DNA of 11,019 nucleotides. It comes from an uncultured Porphyromonas sp. GTDB lineage: Bacteria; Bacteroidota; Bacteroidia; Bacteroidales; Porphyromonadaceae. The translations under genes and the position numbers were made by a program. Under the pieces are notes generated by a model. The model had not been told where the DNA came from. It saw only the letters and a program-made list of their open reading frames with translations, and searched no databases. Positions 6,993 through 11,019 of this stretch are shown one piece after another (positions within the stretch are counted from its first letter, which is position 1; each line of letters opens with the position of its first letter). The DNA is taken from positions 1 through 11,019 of the forward strand of contig CAKMOP010000058.1 of the NCBI GenBank assembly GCA_927910985.1, read 5' to 3'.

Positions 6993-7041
6993 CAGCCCCA
7001 CGGCTCCCCTCTCCCTGAGGGATGCGTGGGGCTGCTTGTTT
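6993..7041 (+). terminator. intrinsic terminator after ridA
   Basis: A perfect 10 bp stem, CAGCCCCACG (6993-7002) with CGTGGGGCTG (7025-7034), encloses a smaller C-rich/G-rich pairing and is followed by CTTGTTT. The T-tail is short but the position, 30 bases after the ridA stop, fits. It separates the GT4/pth/ridA unit from the repeat array and the sulfatase gene. Confidence 0.75.
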
Positions 7042-7089
7042 CTCCTTCGTCCGCACCCTGCTCATCCATCCTCGTGATGGGGCTTCGCC

Positions 7090-7190
7090 GACCTATATAG
7101 CTTCGTGCTCCGACCAATATTGCTCAGAGCACGAAGCTATATTGCTTGCAGTGCGAAGCAATAGAGCTCCCTCCGCTGACGAATATAGGT
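7090..7190. repeat. degenerate ~22 bp tandem array with dyads, locus 2
   Basis: Five units start at 7090, 7112, 7133, 7155 and 7178 (spacings 22, 21, 22, 23), with cores GACCTATATAG, GACCAATATTG, GAAGCTATATTG, GAAGCAATAG and GACGAATATAG. Positions 7089-7121 match 23-55 at all but four bases. Two hairpins lie within: a 16 bp perfect inverted repeat (7095-7110 with 7127-7142, 16-base loop) and a 6 bp one (7142-7147 with 7156-7161). The array lies between the ridA terminator and the sulfatase promoter. A short open frame running through it (7022-7261) does not look like a protein. Confidence 0.8.
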
Positions 7191-7273
7191 TCATTTTGTG
7201 CTGTGTGGTGCGTAGGTGGGAGAGGACGAAGAGCCCTCTCCTACTTGAGATGCGGGATTAGCGAGGCAAGCCG

Positions 7274-7281
7274 TACCTTTG
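7274..7281 (+). promoter_or_regulatory. probable -7 element for the sulfatase gene
   Basis: TACCTTTG matches TAnnTTTG and is identical to the -7 box of the tRNA/rpsT promoter. The base stretch at the ideal -33 position (7251-7254, TGCG) does not match TTTG, so this may be a weaker or activator-dependent promoter. Transcription would start near 7288, about 28 bases before the ATG at 7316. The repeat array ends about 85 bases upstream. Confidence 0.65.
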
Positions 7282-7315
7282 TGTCACAATAAGATTAAGA
7301 CTTACTCGTCGCACG

Positions 7316-9133
7316 ATGCGCTCCCGACTCCTTTACCTCGCTCGCTTTGCCCTCGTAGTCGTGGCGAGCTTCCTCGCCCTCAAAGGGGGCTTCCTCCTGC
7401 TCGTACCTGCCGAAGGGTCGCTGAGTATGGGGGACGTCTTCGCTGTACTCTACCACGGCTTGAGCCTCGACCTCTCGATGCTGGGCTACCTCATCGTGGT
7501 GCCTCTCCTCATCGTGGCGGTGAGCTGCTGCTTCCGCTCCGTGGCAGCACGCACCCTCCTTCGCCCCTATCACCTCCTTGTCGCCCTCGTCATCAGCGTG
7601 GTGGGCGTGGTCGATATGCGCCTCTATCCCTTCTGGGGCTTCAAGCTCGATGCCTCGATCTTCCTCTACTTAGACCGCCCCGGGGAAGCCTTCGCCAGTG
7701 TGAGCCTTCCCTTCATCCTGCTCTCCGTCCTTCTTGTGCTCGCCTTCGCTCTTGCTGTGGGCTTCGCTCTCGAGCGCACGACTGAGAAGCACTGGGCGCA
7801 GATACGTAGGGGCTGGCTGTACGTGCTACCTCTTCTCTCCCTCTTAGCCCCGACATTCCTCCTCATCCGTGGGGGAGTGAGCAAGGCGACGGCCAATGTC
7901 GGGCAGGTCTACTTCAGCGACCGCCAGTACCTCAATCATGCTGCCGTCAATCCCCTCTTCAGCCTCTTCTCCTCCCTCGGGAAAGCGGAGGACTACGATG
8001 CCGAGTACAATACCTACGATGCGAAGACCCTGCGGAAGCTGACCCACGACCTCTATCCAGCGGAGTCCTTCGAGGGGGATACGCTCCTCTCGACTCGCCG
8101 CCCGAATGTCCTTCTCCTCGTCCTCGAGAGCTTCGGCGCACGCTATACGGGCGTCTTGGGGACGAAGCCCGAGGTCTCCCCCCACTTCGACAGCTTGGCA
8201 CGCGAAGGGGTGCTCTTCTCACGCTGCTACGCCAATAGCTACCGCACCGACCGTGGACTCATCTCCGTCCTCAGTGGCTATACGAGCTTCCCCACGCACT
8301 CGGTGATGAAGCTCCCAGCGAAGAGCCGCACCCTTCCCTCCATCGCTGGAAGCCTTAGGGAAGCAGGCTATGCGACGAGCTTCCTCTACGGTGGCGATGC
8401 GAACTTCACCGGGATGAAGGGCTACCTCCTTGGCTCGGGCTACCAGCAGGTCACCGATGACCACAGCTTGCCACGGAGCCTACCTCGGACGAACTGGGGC
8501 GTGCCTGATGGCCCTGCCTTCGATGTCCTCTACGAAGATATTATGCGTATGCCAGCAGGGCGGCCGTGGTGCAAGACGATGCTCACGCTCAGCAGTCACG
8601 AGCCCTTTGACGTGCCGTATAAGCGTCTGAAGGCGCCTGTGTCGAATGCCTTCGCCTACCTCGATGAGGAATTAGGTCGCTTTGTCGCACGCCTCAAAGC
8701 TACTCCGCAGTGGAAAGACCTGCTCATCATCTGCGTCGCCGATCACGGCTATTCGGAGGTGGGAACGGACGACCGCAACAGCACAGCCGTGCACCACGTC
8801 CCCCTTCTCTGGCTGGGCGGAGCGGTACGTTCGCCTCGCCACTGTGAGCAGCTGATGACGCAGTCAGACCTTGCCGCTACCCTCTTGGCACAACTCGGAC
8901 TCAGCTACCGTGCGTTCACCTTCTCGCGCAACGTCCTCGCACCGAACTATACCTATCCCTTCGCCTACTATACGTTCAACGATGGCTTCGGCTTCGTCGA
9001 CGGCACAGGCGTGACGGTCGTGGACAATGTCAGTGGGCGTGGCATCGAGGTGACCCCCTCTCCCTCAGCGCAGCGCACCGCCTTAGGACGAGCCCTCCTC
9101 CAGCTGACGCACGACGACCTCGCCCGCAGGTGA
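7316..9133 (+). CDS. LTA synthase-like membrane sulfatase/phosphotransferase
   Basis: This 605-residue protein has about five N-terminal membrane helices (roughly 8-32, 52-72, 84-102, 128-152 and 166-184), then a linker and an extracytoplasmic alkaline-phosphatase-fold domain from about 260 to 545. The layout matches lipoteichoic acid synthase-like proteins (sulfatase family PF00884). Candidate active-site residues are E271 in LVLESFG, the nucleophile T311 in YRTDRG, H428 in SSHEP and D476-H477 in VADHGY, all in the expected order. In LtaS the equivalent threonine carries the transferred glycerol phosphate. Bacteroidetes lack lipoteichoic acid, so the substrate is probably a phosphoglycerol or phosphoethanolamine group moved onto an envelope glycan or lipid (inference). 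It is preceded by a TACCTTTG box and forms a single-gene unit, facing the hemB operon tail to tail. Confidence 0.92.
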   Translation: MRSRLLYLARFALVVVASFLALKGGFLLLVPAEGSLSMGDVFAVLYHGLSLDLSMLGYLIVVPLLIVAVSCCFRSVAARTLLRPYHLLVALVISVVGVVDMRLYPFWGFKLDASIFLYLDRPGEAFASVSLPFILLSVLLVLAFALAVGFALERTTEKHWAQIRRGWLYVLPLLSLLAPTFLLIRGGVSKATANVGQVYFSDRQYLNHAAVNPLFSLFSSLGKAEDYDAEYNTYDAKTLRKLTHDLYPAESFEGDTLLSTRRPNVLLLVLESFGARYTGVLGTKPEVSPHFDSLAREGVLFSRCYANSYRTDRGLISVLSGYTSFPTHSVMKLPAKSRTLPSIAGSLREAGYATSFLYGGDANFTGMKGYLLGSGYQQVTDDHSLPRSLPRTNWGVPDGPAFDVLYEDIMRMPAGRPWCKTMLTLSSHEPFDVPYKRLKAPVSNAFAYLDEELGRFVARLKATPQWKDLLIICVADHGYSEVGTDDRNSTAVHHVPLLWLGGAVRSPRHCEQLMTQSDLAATLLAQLGLSYRAFTFSRNVLAPNYTYPFAYYTFNDGFGFVDGTGVTVVDNVSGRGIEVTPSPSAQRTALGRALLQLTHDDLARR

Positions 9134-9154
9134 CGGTATCGCCCGAAGCACGGA

Positions 9155-9230
9155 ATAGGTTAACGAAAACGGCATTTCGTTAACCTATCGCAGGGGATAT
9201 GTTAAGCAAATCGGCAGATCGTTAACCTAT
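9155..9230. repeat. two tandem 34 bp palindromes, locus 3
   Basis: Two 34-base units (9155-9188 and 9197-9230) are direct repeats with six differences, separated by eight bases, so the period is 42. Each is an inverted repeat built from ATAGGTTAACG-like and CGTTAACCTAT halves around a conserved CGGCA centre. In the first unit the arms are perfect over 14 bp (9155-9168 with 9175-9188). The second is degenerate on its left arm (ATATGTTAAGC). The half-sites are spaced 23, 19 and 23 bp. The sequence lies between the sulfatase stop and the bidirectional terminator. Confidence 0.85.
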
Positions 9231-9243
9231 TGCCCCCGACAAA

Positions 9244-9284
9244 AGAGCCCGCCCCCATCCAGCAAGTGGATGGGGGCGGGCTCT
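9244..9284. terminator. bidirectional intrinsic terminator between convergent units
   Basis: An 18 bp perfect stem (9244-9261 with 9267-9284), very G+C-rich, closes on a 5-base loop. On the minus strand the stem is followed by TTTTG (complement of the A-run just before and at its left edge), the better tail. On the plus strand the tail is only CTGTTGG. It can end both the sulfatase transcript and the hemB-operon transcript. Confidence 0.92.
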
Positions 9285-9304
9285 CTGTTGGTGGGGCGAG
9301 TGGC

Positions 9305-9493
9305 TTACTTCTTCTTGCGCTCGCGCCAGCTCTTGATGATGGGGTAGAAGACCGTGACGCCTGAGCCGAGGAGCATCAGGAGCGTCAAGCCATCCAGACG
9401 TAGCCCCGAGCAAAGCATCCAGATGACCAGCGCCAGCCAGAGGATGGTGATGACGACCATCTGCGTCGGGGTCAGGGGACGACGGTAGGCCAT
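9305..9493 (-). CDS. small two-helix membrane protein
   Basis: This 62-residue protein is not one I can name. It has two hydrophobic segments (about 12-30, rich in V/I/L/W, and 37-52), a short polar turn (SGLRLDG) and a very basic C-terminal tail (KSWRERKKK). That suggests an inner-membrane hairpin with both ends in the cytoplasm by the positive-inside rule. It starts 12 bases after the hemB stop on the same strand and ends 20 bases before the terminator, so it is co-transcribed as the last gene of the hemB operon. The coding case rests on its operon fit, terminator placement and coherent membrane topology. A role in haem or envelope biology would be speculation. Confidence 0.8.
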   Translation of the reverse strand: MAYRRPLTPTQMVVITILWLALVIWMLCSGLRLDGLTLLMLLGSGVTVFYPIIKSWRERKKK

Positions 9494-9505
9494 AGCAGTC
9501 TGCTC

Positions 9506-10480
9506 TTAGCGACGCAGGAGCTCCGCGGCTTCGCGAGCGAAGTAGGTGAGGATGAGGTCAGCACCTGCACGCTTGATGGAGAGGAGGCTCTCCATCATGA
9601 TGCGCTCACGGTCAATCCAGCCGTTCATACCAGCCGCTTGAATCATAGCGTACTCGCCACTTACCTGGTAGGCAGCCAGGGGAAGGTCGTAGCGGTCACG
9701 TGCCCAGCGCAGGACGTCGAGGTAAGGAAGGGCGGGCTTGACCATCACGATGTCGGCACCTTCGGCGATGTCGCCTTCGATCTCGCGCATCGCCTCACGG
9801 ATGTTCGCAGGGTCCATCTGGTAGCTACGACGGTCTCCGAAGCTGGGTGCCGAGTCCGCAGCGTCACGGAAGGGGCCGTAGAAGGCGGAGCTGAACTTCG
9901 CTGCATACGACATGATAGGCAGCTGCGTGTAGCCAGCTTCGTCGAGGGCTTGGCGCATAGCAGCGATACGGCCGTCCATCATATCCGAAGGAGCAACCAT
10001 ATCGACACCAGCTTCGGCGAAGGAGACGGCTTGACGGCAGAGGTAGGGCAAGGTAGCATCGTTGTCCACGGTGTAGTGCTCGTGGAGGATGCCGCAGTGT
10101 CCGTGGTCGGTGTACTCACACATGCAGATATCCGCGATGACGATGAGGTCTGGCAGAGCAGCCTTGAGGGCGCGAATCCCCTGCTGCACGATGCCGTTGT
10201 GGGAATAAGCTTCGCTACCGGTGTGGTCCTTGTGCTCGGGGATACCGAAGAGCATCACCGAGAGGACGCCTACACGATAGAGACCTTCGCACTCCTTGAC
10301 GAGCTCATCGACCGAGAGGCGGTATTGCCCTGGCATCGTCTTGATTTCCTCACGGATGCCACGGCCGTGGACGACGAAGAGCGGTGCGATGAAGTCAGAG
10401 GGCTCGAGGGATGTCTCCCGAACGAGCGTGCGGAGGTTGGGGGTCATGCGTAGGCGACGCAGACGACTGATTGGATACAT
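9506..10480 (-). CDS. hemB: delta-aminolevulinic acid dehydratase (porphobilinogen synthase)
   Basis: This 324-residue enzyme condenses two 5-aminolevulinate molecules to porphobilinogen, the first common step to haem, sirohaem and cobalamin. The length is normal for the family. The Schiff-base lysines are K195 ([15 protein letters not shown]) and K248 ([11 protein letters not shown]). The active-site metal cluster [12 protein letters not shown] gives C119, C121 and C129, so this is a zinc-type active site. The segment [11 protein letters not shown] (161-171) is also conserved. All catalytic residues are present. The start codon lies five bases after the stop of the upstream helix-hairpin-helix gene, so translation may be coupled; no strong Shine-Dalgarno is visible. 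No other tetrapyrrole gene is in the window. Several anaerobic Bacteroidales, including P. gingivalis, are described as haem auxotrophs with incomplete pathways, so its presence is informative about this organism. Confidence 0.98.
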   Translation of the reverse strand: MYPISRLRRLRMTPNLRTLVRETSLEPSDFIAPLFVVHGRGIREEIKTMPGQYRLSVDELVKECEGLYRVGVLSVMLFGIPEHKDHTGSEAYSHNGIVQQGIRALKAALPDLIVIADICMCEYTDHGHCGILHEHYTVDNDATLPYLCRQAVSFAEAGVDMVAPSDMMDGRIAAMRQALDEAGYTQLPIMSYAAKFSSAFYGPFRDAADSAPSFGDRRSYQMDPANIREAMREIEGDIAEGADIVMVKPALPYLDVLRWARDRYDLPLAAYQVSGEYAMIQAAGMNGWIDRERIMMESLLSIKRAGADLILTYFAREAAELLRR

Positions 10481-10485
10481 AGGGC

Positions 10486-11019
10486 TTATGGTTGGTTAAA
10501 ACTACTATCTGGAGAAGGATGGGGGGAGGAAGCATCCACGAAGTAAGGGCTTAGGCGGATGCTATCCTCGCGTGTGAACGCCCCTTCGGCACGCAGCAGC
10601 GACCAGCTTAGTCGCTTGCCGTGGCGCAGGAGGAGCTTACGCAGCGTCGCACTTTGCGCCCGAGAGAGGTAGGGATGCCAAGGCAGGGAGTCGGCACGGA
10701 GCGAGGTGAGGGCAAAGTGCTTCGGGGGTGTCTTGATGACGAACCACGGGCGCAGGGCGAGGAACTTATCTTCATCCATCCCGTAGACTTCCTGCAGCTG
10801 CAGCACGGTGTAGTAGCCTCCGAGTCGCTCCCTGAGGGCGAGGATGCGGTGCGCAAAGGCAGGGCCCACCCCGGGGATGCGTAGGAGCGTCAGCGAGTCG
10901 ATGCGGTTGAGGTCGAGGTGCACGTAGTGGGCGAAACTTCTCAGCCACGTGTTACGGCTCCCTCGGCGGCCCGACATATGAGGGTCACGCAGGAAGGTAT
11001 CCCGATGGGACTTCTTTGC
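10486..11019 (-). CDS. helix-hairpin-helix domain protein, N-terminus outside window (partial)
   Basis: The frame is open from its stop at 10486 to the right edge of the window, giving 177 visible residues. An ATG at 10977 exists, but the 14 codons beyond it stay open, so the real start is probably outside. Numbering from the edge, residues 35-86 form a ComEA-like helix-hairpin-helix unit: [20 protein letters not shown], then [20 protein letters not shown] and [11 protein letters not shown], with the hairpin at IPGVGP (48-53). A weaker second unit may lie at about 111-150. Such proteins in Bacteroidetes often have an N-terminal membrane anchor and several such units; whether they bind DNA is not established. 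It is the upstream neighbour of hemB (5 bases apart) and shares its transcript. The C-terminal tail is Ser/Pro-rich and probably disordered. Confidence 0.88.
   Translation of the reverse strand, partial: AKKSHRDTFLRDPHMSGRRGSRNTWLRSFAHYVHLDLNRIDSLTLLRIPGVGPAFAHRILALRERLGGYYTVLQLQEVYGMDEDKFLALRPWFVIKTPPKHFALTSLRADSLPWHPYLSRAQSATLRKLLLRHGKRLSWSLLRAEGAFTREDSIRLSPYFVDASSPHPSPDSSFNQP

Noticed and set aside
7022-7261. Open frame of 79 codons through the second array
   Set aside because: It is made largely of terminator arm and repeat units; the product looks like translated repeat DNA.
9638-10453. Long plus-strand open frame (271 codons) opposite hemB
   Set aside because: It is antisense to an unmistakable hemB in a G+C-rich region where shadow frames are expected, and its product resembles no family I know.

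Overview
The window looks like an ordinary chromosomal segment of a G+C-rich member of the Bacteroidales, most likely a Porphyromonas or close relative. The evidence is the Bacteroidetes promoter type (TTTG, 19 bp, TAnnTTTG), the near absence of strong Shine-Dalgarno sequences, and the gene families. These include a DUF4270 lipoprotein next to a half-length GT5 'glycogen/starch synthase', a nucleoside:H+ symporter, an LTA-synthase-like membrane sulfatase and a small helix-hairpin-helix protein. The species call is inference, because no 16S or database comparison was possible.

Layout, left to right. (1) 1-410: a degenerate tandem array of about 22 bp units at the left edge, then a non-coding stretch ending in a very good promoter. 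(2) 410-955: a compact operon tRNA-Glu / rpsT / tRNA-Glu closed by a strong intrinsic terminator. (3) 1086-3400: a GT5 N-terminal-half protein whose stop codon overlaps by one base the start of a DUF4270 lipoprotein gene. (4) 3503-4764: an NHS-family major facilitator gene broken by two single-base insertions. (5) 4808-6963: a GT4 glycosyltransferase, peptidyl-tRNA hydrolase (pth) and RidA, closely spaced, ending in a terminator. (6) 7090-7190: a second 22 bp-period array with strong dyads. (7) 7316-9133: an LTA synthase/phosphotransferase-like sulfatase. (8) 9155-9230: two tandem 34 bp palindromes, then a bidirectional terminator. (9) Minus strand, 11019 down to 9305: a helix-hairpin-helix protein cut by the window edge, hemB, and a 62-residue two-helix membrane protein, packed as an operon converging on the sulfatase gene.

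Most of the genes are housekeeping: translation (S20, tRNA-Glu, Pth), metabolite damage control (RidA), tetrapyrrole synthesis (HemB) and envelope building (GT4, sulfatase, DUF4270 lipoprotein). I see no prophage, insertion sequence, CRISPR array or defence system. The most unusual content is non-coding: three intergenic regions carry short AT-rich cores repeated every 19-23 bp in direct and inverted orientation, two of them clearly related. They are the best candidates for something undescribed. The other points worth checking are the double frameshift in the transporter, the two tRNA-Glu copies with a compensating base-pair change around rpsT, and hemB in a lineage where haem auxotrophy is common.
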